Source: Thermohalobaculum sp039026375
GTDB taxonomy: Bacteria > Pseudomonadota > Alphaproteobacteria > Rhodobacterales > Rhodobacteraceae
Direction of reading: 5' to 3'
Assembly (NCBI GenBank): GCA_039026375.1
Contig: JBCCML010000016.1
Span: 24,407 to 88,406 of the forward strand
DNA: 64,000 nucleotides
Part shown: piece by piece, positions 1 through 7,302 of the stretch
Numbering within the stretch: the stretch's first letter is position 1
Layout of the letters: each line of letters starts with the position of its first letter
Made by a program: the position numbers and the translations under genes
The notes under the pieces: model-generated
The model's input: only the letters and a program-made list of their open reading frames with translations
Told to the model about the DNA's origin: nothing
Database searches by the model: none

Positions 1-1443
1 GTTGCCGATAAAGCCGTGGCAGACCCGGGCCATCACGGGCACTTTGGCAATGCGCTTGGCCAGGCCCATGCAGGTGGCGATGACGTCCTTGGCCGTCTTC
101 TCACCCCTGACTTCTTCCAATAATTTCATTACGTTAGCGGGCGAGAAGAAGTGCAGACCTATGACGTCTTCGGGACGCGCAGTAGCCGCGGCGATCTCGT
201 CCACATCCAGCGTCGAGGTATTGGTGGCCAGGATCGCGCCCGCCTTGCAGGTGGCGTCCAGCTTGGCAAAGATCTCTTTCTTCAGGGCCATGTTCTCGAA
301 GACAGCCTCGATCACGATGTCCACATCCGCCACCGCGCCGAAGTCCAGCGAGCCCGTGATCAGGCCCATGCGGCGATCAACTTCCTCCATTGAGAAGCGT
401 CCCCGCTTGGCCGAGCGCTCGTAGTTGCTTTGGATGACGCCCAGGCCTCGCACCAGGGCCTCCTCGTTTTGTTCGACGATGGTCACCGGGATACCGGCAT
501 TGGCGAAGTTCATAGCGATGCCGCCGCCCATGGTGCCCGCGCCCAGGACGGCCGCCGTGTTGATTTCGCGCACCGGCGTGTCGCGCGGCACATCGGGGAT
601 CTTGGCCGCCTGACGCTCGGCAAAGAAGAAATGGCGTTGCGCGGCGGACTGATCGCTCTCCATCAGTTCGGCAAACAGGGTCCGTTCTGCGGCCATGCCC
701 TCGTCAAAGGGCAGGGTGGCTGCCGCCTCGATCGCCCCGATGCAGTTTTGCGGCGCCATGAAGCCGCGCTTCTTCTTGGCCCATTCGCTGCGGGCGCGGG
801 CGAAAACCTCCGGGTCGACCTCGGCCAGTTTCTCGTCGCGGTCGCGGACCTTGACCAGCTGGTTGCCCTGACTGGCGATCTCGCGGGCCATGGCGATAGT
901 CTCCTGGGTCAGATCGCCGTCGGTCACGCGGTCGACCACCCCCAATTCCAGCGCCTCCGCGGCGCCAATCGGATCGCCCTGGCAGATCATCTGGATCGCC
1001 TTTTCGACACCGACCAACCGGGGCAGGCGCTGTGTGCCGCCCGCGCCCGGCAAAATACCCAGCTTCACCTCGGGCAGGCCGACCTTGGCCGAGGGCACGG
1101 CGACGCGCGCATCACAGGCCAGGGCCGTCTCCAGTCCGCCCCCCAGGGCCGTGCCGAAGATCCCGGCCACCATGGGCTTGGGGCAGGCCTCCATCTGTTC
1201 GTGGACCTCGCGCAGGTGCGGGTCCTTGGACGGCTTGCCGAACTCTGTGATGTCGGCGCCCGCGATGAAGGTGCGACCCTCGCAGACCAACGCGATCGAC
1301 GTGACGCCGTCATCCGCGATTGCCTGGCTGACGCCCTCGACAATCCCCGAGCGCACCGCATGACTGAGCGCGTTGACCGGGGGGCTGTTCACGGTGATGA
1401 CGGCCACGTCGCCGTCCGTTCTGTAGCTGACCACGTCGCTCAT
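1..1443 (-). CDS. Bifunctional enoyl-CoA hydratase / 3-hydroxyacyl-CoA dehydrogenase (FadJ/FadB-like), 3' end outside window
   Basis: Fatty-acid beta-oxidation enzyme that hydrates enoyl-CoA and oxidises the 3-hydroxyacyl-CoA with NAD. The visible 481 codons read MSDVVSYRTDGDVAVITV, then a crotonase domain with GTALGGGLE and GLPEVKLGILPGAGG (both catalytic Glu positions kept), a linker, and a Rossmann dehydrogenase domain starting at INTAAVLGAGTMGGGIA and continuing through LHFFSPANVMKLLEV. The reading frame is open to the window edge, so the C-terminal dehydrogenase helical domain is missing only because the window stops. The start at 1443 has GGGAGG seven bases upstream. It is first in a run of minus-strand CoA genes with a 128-bp gap to the MaoC gene. 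FadJ, FadB or a short-chain-specific paralogue cannot be separated here. Confidence 0.93.
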   Translation of the reverse strand, partial: MSDVVSYRTDGDVAVITVNSPPVNALSHAVRSGIVEGVSQAIADDGVTSIALVCEGRTFIAGADITEFGKPSKDPHLREVHEQMEACPKPMVAGIFGTALGGGLETALACDARVAVPSAKVGLPEVKLGILPGAGGTQRLPRLVGVEKAIQMICQGDPIGAAEALELGVVDRVTDGDLTQETIAMAREIASQGNQLVKVRDRDEKLAEVDPEVFARARSEWAKKKRGFMAPQNCIGAIEAAATLPFDEGMAAERTLFAELMESDQSAAQRHFFFAERQAAKIPDVPRDTPVREINTAAVLGAGTMGGGIAMNFANAGIPVTIVEQNEEALVRGLGVIQSNYERSAKRGRFSMEEVDRRMGLITGSLDFGAVADVDIVIEAVFENMALKKEIFAKLDATCKAGAILATNTSTLDVDEIAAATARPEDVIGLHFFSPANVMKLLEEVRGEKTAKDVIATCMGLAKRIAKVPVMARVCHGFIGN

Positions 1444-1571
1444 GGTGTCCTCCCTGGACTTTGCCGGAACCTTGTCTGAATTTTGGCCGACAATCCCGTG
1501 AACACAGCCACCTTGCAAGCGGCGCGCAATCAAGCATGGGATTGGATGGGGGCGTTAGGCCGCTGGAAGGG

Positions 1572-2066
1572 CTATTCCTTTTTGCGGCGCACCAGATACT
1601 TCTGCTCGCCGTCGCAGACCAGCACGCCATCCTGATTGTGGACCGTGATGGCAACCGTCATCACCCCTGTGGAGTTCTGGCGTTTGAGATCGCTGATCAC
1701 CACAGAGGGGTAGAGCGTGTCCCCACAATAAACGCCCTTCAGAAACCGCGAATACTGCTCGATAAAGCCGATCAGGCTGGGCCCCATGACCTGGGGCAGC
1801 ACGCCTGCGCCAATGCAGCACTGGATCAGCACCTGATAGCCGTGGGCCAGCAGGTCGCGGTGCCCCTGGGCCGCGCAATAGTGCCGGTCATAGTGGATCG
1901 GGTGATTGTCACCGCTGGCCAGTTGGAACGCGCTGAACAGCGCCTCGGTCATGGTGCGCGAGGGCAGGTAGAACCGCTCGCCCACCTCGAAGTCGTCGAA
2001 GTAACGCGGCTCGCTAAAGCGGTAGGCCAGCGGGTCGATGGTGGTGTCGGCACTGCTGTCGCTCAC
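1572..2066 (-). CDS. MaoC-family (R)-hydratase/dehydratase
   Basis: Hot-dog fold enoyl-CoA hydratase-like protein of about 164 residues. The family signature is clear: FQLASGDNHPIHYDRHYCA carries the catalytic Asp and His of hydratase 2 enzymes, followed by LAHGYQVLIQC. It probably hydrates an enoyl-CoA with R stereochemistry or acts on a branched acyl-CoA; the substrate is not visible. I chose the GTG at 2066 because GGGGGA lies just upstream and GTGA overlaps the stop of the upstream epimerase gene, implying translational coupling. An in-frame ATG at 2078 (adding MGDA) lacks a ribosome site and is the alternative. Confidence 0.85.
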   Translation of the reverse strand: MSDSSADTTIDPLAYRFSEPRYFDDFEVGERFYLPSRTMTEALFSAFQLASGDNHPIHYDRHYCAAQGHRDLLAHGYQVLIQCCIGAGVLPQVMGPSLIGFIEQYSRFLKGVYCGDTLYPSVVISDLKRQNSTGVMTVAITVHNQDGVLVCDGEQKYLVRRKKE

Positions 2067-2980
2067 GGCGTCCCCCATTTGCGGGCGTAGTGGCCCGTCT
2101 CTATTTCGTCCGAGATTGTGGGGCCTGATGGCACCCAGCCTAGCTCGTCGCGCGCCCGGACTGCCCGGACCCGGCTGTTCGAGCCCATGGTCGCCCGCGC
2201 CGGCATCTCGCCCCAGACGGCGGCCGCTTCCTCTAGGGTCATCTCCAGCGGCGGGTGATCCACCCCTAGCATCTTGTTGATCGCCACGCAGATCTCGTGC
2301 ATCGAAATCTCGGCGGCTTCTGCCCAATAGAACGCACCAGCCGGGGCACTTTCCAGCGCCTTCAGAAACAGGTCGACCACGTCGTCGATATGCACGGTCG
2401 ACCAGATATTCGCGCCCGGGCCCAGATGCTTGGCGACGCCATGCGACAGGGCCAGCTCGATCAGCCAGGGCACCTGCATGGATTCGCGGCCGCCATAGTG
2501 CCCGGCCCCGTAGATCATGCTGGGCGCGATCACCACGGGATGGGTTTTGAAGACTTTCGAGCTCAGGATCTCCAGGTTCAGCGCCACCCGGCCCGCGCGC
2601 AGCGTGGTGGGGGTAAAGGGCGTCTCCTCGTCGAAGACATCGTCGACCACCTGACCCATCGCCTCCGTGCCGACAATGCTGGAACCAGACGTGTGGATCA
2701 GCTTCTTGCCGGTGCCGTCCAGCGCCGCCAATAGCGCCTGCGCCGACCGGGCATGATCAGCATTGGCAGCGTTGATTACGGCGTCTACCGCCGAGACTGC
2801 TGATCCAAGGATGCCGCCTTCATCCAGCCGGCCGACCATGGGGGTGATACCGGCATCCTCGAGCGCCTGGGCGCCCTGTTCGGTGCGGGTCAGGCCGGTG
2901 ACCTGCGCCCCCTGTTTGGCGAGCGCGACCGCAACGGATCCGCCGATATAGCCGGTGGCCCCGGTTACGAAGACGCGCAT
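2063..2980 (-). CDS. NAD-dependent epimerase/dehydratase (extended SDR)
   Basis: 305-residue extended short-chain dehydrogenase. The N-terminus MRVFVTGATGYIGGSVA is the GxxGxxG dinucleotide site. The region after SAVDAVINAANAD is followed by LIHTSGSSIVG and later by MIYGAGHYGGRES, where the Tyr of the usual YxxxK element is not obvious; the middle of the protein resembles NAD(P)H-binding nucleoside-diphosphate-sugar epimerase-like proteins rather than true sugar epimerases. It overlaps the MaoC gene downstream. Purine-rich GGGGGGG lies upstream of the ATG. The context (acyl-CoA enzymes on both sides) suggests a reductive or oxidative step in the same catabolic route, but that is inference. 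Confidence 0.82.
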   Translation of the reverse strand: MRVFVTGATGYIGGSVAVALAKQGAQVTGLTRTEQGAQALEDAGITPMVGRLDEGGILGSAVSAVDAVINAANADHARSAQALLAALDGTGKKLIHTSGSSIVGTEAMGQVVDDVFDEETPFTPTTLRAGRVALNLEILSSKVFKTHPVVIAPSMIYGAGHYGGRESMQVPWLIELALSHGVAKHLGPGANIWSTVHIDDVVDLFLKALESAPAGAFYWAEAAEISMHEICVAINKMLGVDHPPLEMTLEEAAAVWGEMPARATMGSNSRVRAVRARDELGWVPSGPTISDEIETGHYARKWGTP

Positions 2981-3024
2981 CTAGTGCCCCCCCCGCTTCG
3001 CGGTGGAGGGGCGCGCCGAAGCGG

Positions 3025-3198
3025 TCAGCCCCGTTGGGTGCCGCCGCGCCCGGCCTGCGTATTGACGCCGACGATCACGTCGACCAGCGCCTTCTTCGTG
3101 GTCCCAGCAGCGGCGCTGACGCCATCCAGTTCGGCATCGGTCAGGTCGGCATGCGCTGGTGCTTGATCGGCGGTTTTCGGTTCGGTTGTCTTCGTCAC
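3025..3198 (-). CDS. Small peptide (57 aa) with leader-like LTDAELDGVS motif
   Basis: Short gene on the minus strand with a GTG start at 3198 preceded by a strong AAGGAGAAG ribosome site four bases away. The product starts VTKTTEPKTADQ, then has ADLTDAELDGVSAAAG at residues 18-32, and ends ALVDVIVGVNTQAGRGGTQRG. The LTDAELDxVS segment is the type of helix found in leader peptides of the nif11/nitrile-hydratase-like precursor families, but the expected Gly-Gly is replaced by Ala-Ala-Ala-Gly. No maturation enzyme or exporter is adjacent; neighbours are the SDR (45 bp downstream) and a CaiB transferase (88 bp upstream). The coding call rests on start, ribosome site and composition. I do not recognise a family. 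Confidence 0.6.
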   Translation of the reverse strand: MTKTTEPKTADQAPAHADLTDAELDGVSAAAGTTKKALVDVIVGVNTQAGRGGTQRG

Positions 3199-3286
3199 TG
3201 GTCTTCTCCTTCACATCAATTGCCGCCGCTGTCGCATATGCGCAGCGGGAAAGTCTGTGACAGGTGATACGCATTGCCATTGAGCG

Positions 3287-4408
3287 TCACGCCCCCGAGA
3301 ATTCTTCCATGATGGCCGCCGCATGTTGCCCGATTGCAGGGGCGGGGCCTTCCATGGGCGCGCGGCCGGGGCTGCGCGGGGCAGGGGACTGGATACCGTC
3401 CGAGACCTCGACCAACGGGGCGCCCTGGGTCGCCACCACCTGGGGGGCGGCCAGCCAGTCGCCGAAGGTGTGGATGGGGCTGGCCAGCACGCCCGCTTCC
3501 TCGAAGATCCCGGTCCACTCAGCTGTGGTCTTCTGGCGGGTGGCCTCCGATATCTCGGCCATCAGGGGGGCGAGGTTTTCCAGCCGGGTCGCGAAGGTCG
3601 CGTACTTTGGGTCATCCGCCAGGTCGGCGCGTCCGATGGCCTGGGCGATGGCGGGAAAGTGCGCTTCGCGGACCAGCGTGATCGCGATCCAGCCATCCGC
3701 CGTCGGGTAGCTGCCGGCGGGCGCATTCGGGCTGGCCGGTGTTTCGCCGTAATGGGCGAACTCCATGACCTTGGGCGCCATAATGGCTGCCGCCGCCTGC
3801 ATCAGGCTGACATCGATGTGGCGCCCGCCACGCTGGCCGGTCTGTTGCGCCATCAACGCCATGGTCACCTGCTGATAGGCGTAGAGCCCCGTGATCGCGT
3901 CCACGATGGTGGTGTGGATCTTGTGCGGGATGCCGTCCACGCCGTGGTTCACCGACATCATGCCGCTGAAGGCCTGCGCAATGGTGTCCGTCATCGGATC
4001 GCGCCCGCGCGGCCCCTCCTGCCCAAAGCCTGAAACGGAGAGATAGATCACCTCCGGGTTCACCGCCCGGATCGCCTCATAGCTCAGACCCAGCCGCTCC
4101 GTCGCGCCGGGCCGCGCACTTTCAGCAACCACGTCCGCCTTTGCCGCGATCCGCTTGACCAGCGCCACCGCTTCCGGGGTCTTCAGGTCCAGCTCGATGC
4201 TCTCCTTGCCCAGGTTGTAGTAGAGATAGTTGACCGACTGTCCCTGCGGCCCGCCGCCGATCTGGCGCACCCAGTCGCCGCCCGGCGGTTCCACCTTGAT
4301 CACCCGCGCCCCGTGTTCGGCCATCAGCCGCCCGCAATAGGGCCCGGCGATCCCCTGCGTCATGTCCAGCATCAGCCGACCGGCCAATGGCGTGTCCGCG
4401 TGCATCAT
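3287..4408 (-). CDS. CaiB/BaiF family III CoA-transferase (first of three)
   Basis: 373-residue class III CoA-transferase that moves CoA between carboxylic acids. The N-terminal Rossmann part reads LDMTQGIAGPYCGRLMAEHGA, followed by VIKVEPPGGDWVRQIGGG. The aspartate that forms the acyl anhydride intermediate aligns with Asp170 in TTIVDAITG. Length and layout match the family. Tandem ATG codons at 4408 and 4405 follow AAGGGAG; spacing favours the second, but I list the first. The gene is divergent from the membrane protein at 4482. Substrate unknown; the sequence is only distantly like the other two CaiB proteins in this window, so the three probably act on different acids. Confidence 0.9.
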   Translation of the reverse strand: MMHADTPLAGRLMLDMTQGIAGPYCGRLMAEHGARVIKVEPPGGDWVRQIGGGPQGQSVNYLYYNLGKESIELDLKTPEAVALVKRIAAKADVVAESARPGATERLGLSYEAIRAVNPEVIYLSVSGFGQEGPRGRDPMTDTIAQAFSGMMSVNHGVDGIPHKIHTTIVDAITGLYAYQQVTMALMAQQTGQRGGRHIDVSLMQAAAAIMAPKVMEFAHYGETPASPNAPAGSYPTADGWIAITLVREAHFPAIAQAIGRADLADDPKYATFATRLENLAPLMAEISEATRQKTTAEWTGIFEEAGVLASPIHTFGDWLAAPQVVATQGAPLVEVSDGIQSPAPRSPGRAPMEGPAPAIGQHAAAIMEEFSGA

Positions 4409-4481
4409 CACTCCCTTGGTTGGGTCTTTGTCCTCACCCTCTGTTATCGTCGCAGCTTCTCTCATTGATCCCGGCCTTGCA

Positions 4482-5885
4482 ATGTCCCCGGCAGCCTTAT
4501 CAATCCTGGACCGTGCCGGCATGATCGTGCTGCTGGGCCTGGCCGCGTCCGAGCTGGCGCACCTGGTGCTGGGGCTCAGCTGGGCGGCGGGCACGACCCG
4601 CGTGATGGCCCTGGGCCTGCTGGTGGTCTCTCTGCCCCGCTTCAAGGCGCTGGAATGGGCGCTGCTGACGCTGGCGCTCTGCCTCGCCGCCGCACTCTGG
4701 TGGCGGGGCGACGTCGCCGGCATCACCGGGGCCCTGACCAAAAGCGCCTATTTCGCGGCGTTCATCCTGCTGTTGATGCTGCTGAGGGAGGCCGCCGCCA
4801 CCTCTGCCTCGGTCCTGTCCGTGGGGGCCTGGATCTCGCAGCAGCCGCCCGGCCGGCGCTTTGTCGTCACCTGGCTGGGCGGGCACACCGCGGGCATCCT
4901 GATGAACTTCGGGGCCGTCTCGCTGCTCGCACCCCTGATCCAGCGCGGCGTCCGCGCGGGCCCCATGGAGACCGCCGAGGATCAGCGCCGCGCCCTGATC
5001 CGCGAACGCCGCCAACTGTCCTCGCTGATCCGCGGCTTTGCCTGGGTGATCGTCTGGTCGCCCACCATGCTGACCCAGGTCATCATCCTGGCGGGCGTGC
5101 CAGGCGTCGACCCGTTCCAGACCATCCTCTGGGGCCTCGGCCTCTCAGCCATCATGTTCCTGGTCGGCTGGGGCGAGGATCGCCTGCGCTGGGGCAAACC
5201 CCGCATGGCCCCAGGCGAGGGCGCGCCGTTCCCCGGCCGTGCCCTGGCCGAGCTCTCGCTCGTCTATGTCTTTCTGGTCGGCGGCGCGGTGGCGCTGGTC
5301 CTGGGGCTCGGCCTCGCGCTGCCAGAGGCGCTGATGACCGTGGCGCCCGTCATCCTGATCGGCTGGGTGGTCTGCCAGGTGCGCGCCGGCACGCTGCCCT
5401 CTATCCCGAAGCGTTTGGCCGAGATTGCCAGCGTCTCGATCCCCGCCATGGGGATGAGCGCCTACATCTTCGGCACGGCGGGCTTCATCGGCATAACCGC
5501 CGGGCAGTTGGCGCCAGTCGACACCATCGCCCAGTGGACCGAGACAGCCCAGATCCCCGGTTGGGTCTGGGTCGCGGCCCTGCCGGCCCTGATCACGCTG
5601 GGCGGACAGGTGGCACTTAGCCCTATGATGATGGTGACGTTCCTGGCGGCGGTGCTGTCGGGCCTGCCCGAATTGCCGGCCGACCCGCAATACATCGCCC
5701 TGGCGCTGGCCGCGGGCTGGGCGCTCAGCATGACGTCTGCGCCGAATGCCACCGGGGCGCTGCTGATCGCGGGCGCCACCGGCATCCCATCCACCACGCT
5801 CACATGGCGCTGGAACGGCGTCTATTCGCTCAGCGTGCTCTGCCTGCTGGCGGTGCTTGCCTGGGCGATCGTGGGCTCCGGTTAG
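4482..5885 (+). CDS. Polytopic membrane protein, putative permease of unrecognised family
   Basis: About 467 residues, almost entirely hydrophobic, with roughly ten to twelve predicted membrane spans, for example MIVLLGLAASELAHLVLGL, AYFAAFILLLMLL and VWVAALPALITLGGQVALS. Conserved-looking elements are LGGHTAGILMNFGAVSLLAPLIQRG and ALSPMMMVTFLAAVLSGLP. A cytoplasmic basic loop carries RRALIRERRQLSSLIRG. The duplicated Gly-rich segments suggest an internal repeat like those of ion-coupled transporters. The start is uncertain: the reading frame is open from 4362, but ATG 4482 clears the divergent CaiB gene; ATG 4521 is possible. Neighbourhood suggests uptake of an organic acid handled by the CoA-transferases, which is inference only. 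Confidence 0.75.
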   Translation: MSPAALSILDRAGMIVLLGLAASELAHLVLGLSWAAGTTRVMALGLLVVSLPRFKALEWALLTLALCLAAALWWRGDVAGITGALTKSAYFAAFILLLMLLREAAATSASVLSVGAWISQQPPGRRFVVTWLGGHTAGILMNFGAVSLLAPLIQRGVRAGPMETAEDQRRALIRERRQLSSLIRGFAWVIVWSPTMLTQVIILAGVPGVDPFQTILWGLGLSAIMFLVGWGEDRLRWGKPRMAPGEGAPFPGRALAELSLVYVFLVGGAVALVLGLGLALPEALMTVAPVILIGWVVCQVRAGTLPSIPKRLAEIASVSIPAMGMSAYIFGTAGFIGITAGQLAPVDTIAQWTETAQIPGWVWVAALPALITLGGQVALSPMMMVTFLAAVLSGLPELPADPQYIALALAAGWALSMTSAPNATGALLIAGATGIPSTTLTWRWNGVYSLSVLCLLAVLAWAIVGSG

Positions 5886-5896
5886 CGGCTGCGGTA

Positions 5897-5946
5897 GGGT
5901 GGGCACTCAACCCACCCATTCAGCCCACCCATTTGGCCCACCCGCG
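5897..5946. repeat. REP-like hairpin followed by 3 x 13-bp repeat
   Basis: Between the stop of the permease and the stop of the peptide gene lies GGGTGGG (5897-5903) and its complement CCCACCC (5911-5917), then three adjacent 13-bp units each containing CCCACCC: 5908-5920, 5921-5933 and 5934-5946. The GTAGGGTGGGC element resembles dispersed extragenic palindromes seen in many bacteria. It sits between two convergent genes and could act as a transcription terminator. Confidence 0.6.
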
Positions 5947-5956
5947 ATGTCCGATC

Positions 5957-6211
5957 TCAGTGATCGTTGGTGACGCCGATGCCCGTGGGCATTTGGTTAT
6001 GGTTGATCGTCACGGCGACGTCGTCCTGTTGCGGCATGTGGTTGTGGTCGATGGTTACGCCGATTTGGCCACCCGTCGGCATATGGTTATGATCGATTTG
6101 AACCGAGACCATGCCACCGGTGGTCATATGATCGTGAGTAATGGTCACGCCGCCTTCGGCCTGGTCCAGGTCAGTGTCGGCGATCGTCTCGGGTGTCTTT
6201 TGGTCGGTCAT
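5957..6211 (-). CDS. Small peptide (84 aa): double-glycine leader plus histidine-rich 15-residue repeats
   Basis: The ATG at 6211 follows AAGGGGAG with an eight-base gap. Residues 1-21 form an acidic leader ending DTDLDQAEGG, with Leu at -7 and Gly-Gly at -2/-1, as in precursors cut by C39-type peptidases or carrying nif11-like leaders. Residues 22-84 are four imperfect copies of a 15-residue unit, for example VSVQIDHNHMPTGG and IGVTIDHNHMPQQD, with core [IV][DN/TH]H[ND][HQ]MP. No Cys, Ser is rare, and His-x-His pairs recur (26/28, 41/43, 56/58, then 71 alone). No modification enzyme or exporter is next to it: upstream is a dehalogenase gene (75 bp), downstream a repeat cluster and the convergent permease. 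Metal binding or a modified secreted peptide are both possible; neither is shown. Confidence 0.72.
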   Translation of the reverse strand: MTDQKTPETIADTDLDQAEGGVTITHDHMTTGGMVSVQIDHNHMPTGGQIGVTIDHNHMPQQDDVAVTINHNQMPTGIGVTNDH

Positions 6212-6269
6212 TGTCTGGCTCCCCTTCATAAGCTTGCGATGAGGAAAGAGTGCACCGATTCCCGGGCGC

Positions 6270-6286
6270 GCGGCTGTAACAGCCGC
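6270..6286 (-). terminator. Hairpin at the end of the dehalogenase gene
   Basis: Perfect inverted repeat GCGGCTG-TAA-CAGCCGC touching the dehalogenase stop codon. No T-run follows on the minus strand, so it may be a weak terminator or an mRNA-end stabiliser separating the dehalogenase from the peptide gene. Confidence 0.35.
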
Positions 6287-7152
6287 TACATGTGCTGAAA
6301 AAATCTCGCGATCTCGCCGGTGATTTCGTTTGGTAGTTCCTCGGGCATGTAGTGCCCGCAATCCAGCGCCTTGCCGCTGACCTGTTCTGCCCGCAGGCGC
6401 CACAGGGCCAGCGCGTCGCAGCATTTCTCGACCGTGCCCTGCTTTGCCCACAGGGCGCGCAGTGGCATGGTCAGCTTGCCCGTCTCGGCATTGTCGTGGT
6501 CGATGTCGATGGTGGCCGCGGCCCGGTAATCCTCGCAGGACCCGCGCAGCGTCTCCGGATTGCGGAACGCCTCCAGATATTCGTCCAGCGCCTCGCCAAA
6601 GGCCGCCGGGTCGCCCTGGCGCGAGTTTTTGTCCATCCAGAACCGGTCGGGGTCGGCGGCCATCATCCGCTCGGGCATCGGGTGGGGCAGGATCATGAAG
6701 AACCAGTGCCAGTAGGCGCGCGCCATGGCGTCCGTGGTGGCGGCGTACATCTCGCGCGTGGGCGCGATGTCCAGCACCATCATCTTGGTCACGCGGTCGG
6801 CCCAGTCATAGGCCAGACGATGGGCAACGCGCCCGCCGCGGTCATGGCCCACCAGGCCAAAGCGCATGTGGCCCAGGTGTTCCATGACCTCGACCATGTC
6901 GCGGGCCATCTCGCGTTTCGAGTAGTTGATGTGGTTCTCGCCCGCCGGCGGCTTTGACGAAAAGCCATAGCCTCGCAAGTCGGGGCAAATCAGGCTGAAG
7001 CGGTCTTGCAGGGCCGCCGCCTGGTGGCGCCAAATGGCCGAGGTCTGGGGGTTCCCATGCAACAACAGCAGCGGTGGGCCCGTGCCGCCGTGGCGGACCC
7101 GGATCCGCGCGCCTGAGGTGTCGATGAAGGTGTCGGTAAAGCCCTCGAACAT
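6286..7152 (-). CDS. Haloacetate (fluoroacetate) dehalogenase-type alpha/beta hydrolase
   Basis: 288 residues. Hydrolyses the carbon-halogen bond of haloacetates to give glycolate in characterised relatives. The oxyanion region is LLHGNPQTSAIW; the nucleophile elbow GLVGHDRGGRVAHR gives Asp104 with Arg105 and Arg108, the pair that binds the carboxylate in fluoroacetate dehalogenases. His149-Trp150 in AYWHWFF and Tyr209 in EDYRAA match the halide pocket; Asp128 and His267 (DCGHYMPEELP) complete the triad. With all of these present, assignment to this subgroup rather than epoxide hydrolase or esterase is good, though activity on a given halogen is untested. The 150-bp upstream region carries an array of 11-bp repeats. 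Confidence 0.85.
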   Translation of the reverse strand: MFEGFTDTFIDTSGARIRVRHGGTGPPLLLLHGNPQTSAIWRHQAAALQDRFSLICPDLRGYGFSSKPPAGENHINYSKREMARDMVEVMEHLGHMRFGLVGHDRGGRVAHRLAYDWADRVTKMMVLDIAPTREMYAATTDAMARAYWHWFFMILPHPMPERMMAADPDRFWMDKNSRQGDPAAFGEALDEYLEAFRNPETLRGSCEDYRAAATIDIDHDNAETGKLTMPLRALWAKQGTVEKCCDALALWRLRAEQVSGKALDCGHYMPEELPNEITGEIARFFQHM

Positions 7153-7198
7153 CGGCCGATCCTCTGGTCAGAACGCGTTAACCCGTCGACTTGGTGTA

Positions 7199-7275
7199 CA
7201 TACAGGTGCTGTACAGGTGCTGCACACTTGCTGCACACCTGCGGTACGGGTGCTGCACGCTTGCGGTACGGGTGG
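7199..7275. repeat. Seven imperfect 11-bp tandem repeats
   Basis: Exact 11-bp spacing of units such as TGTACAGGTGC (7210), TGCACACTTGC (7221), TGCACACCTGC (7232), GGTACGGGTGC (7243), TGCACGCTTGC (7254) and GGTACGGGTGG (7265), with a weaker first unit at 7199. Period is not a multiple of three and no gene reads through it. It lies 47-123 bp upstream of the haloacetate dehalogenase start and just after the end of a CaiB gene, so a regulator-binding array facing one side of the helix is plausible. Confidence 0.75.
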
Positions 7276-7302
7276 ATCCCAGCGCCATTTTGGGCCCGGA
7301 TG

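Noticed and set aside
430..1479. Long plus-strand open frame of about 350 codons
   Set aside because: It is the antisense shadow of the FadJ-like gene, whose protein shows all family motifs on the minus strand.
3323..4033. Plus-strand frame inside the first CaiB gene
   Set aside because: No ribosome site or domain; the opposite strand encodes a full CoA-transferase.
5897..5946. CRISPR-like repeat
   Set aside because: Three adjacent 13-bp units without spacers do not form an array.
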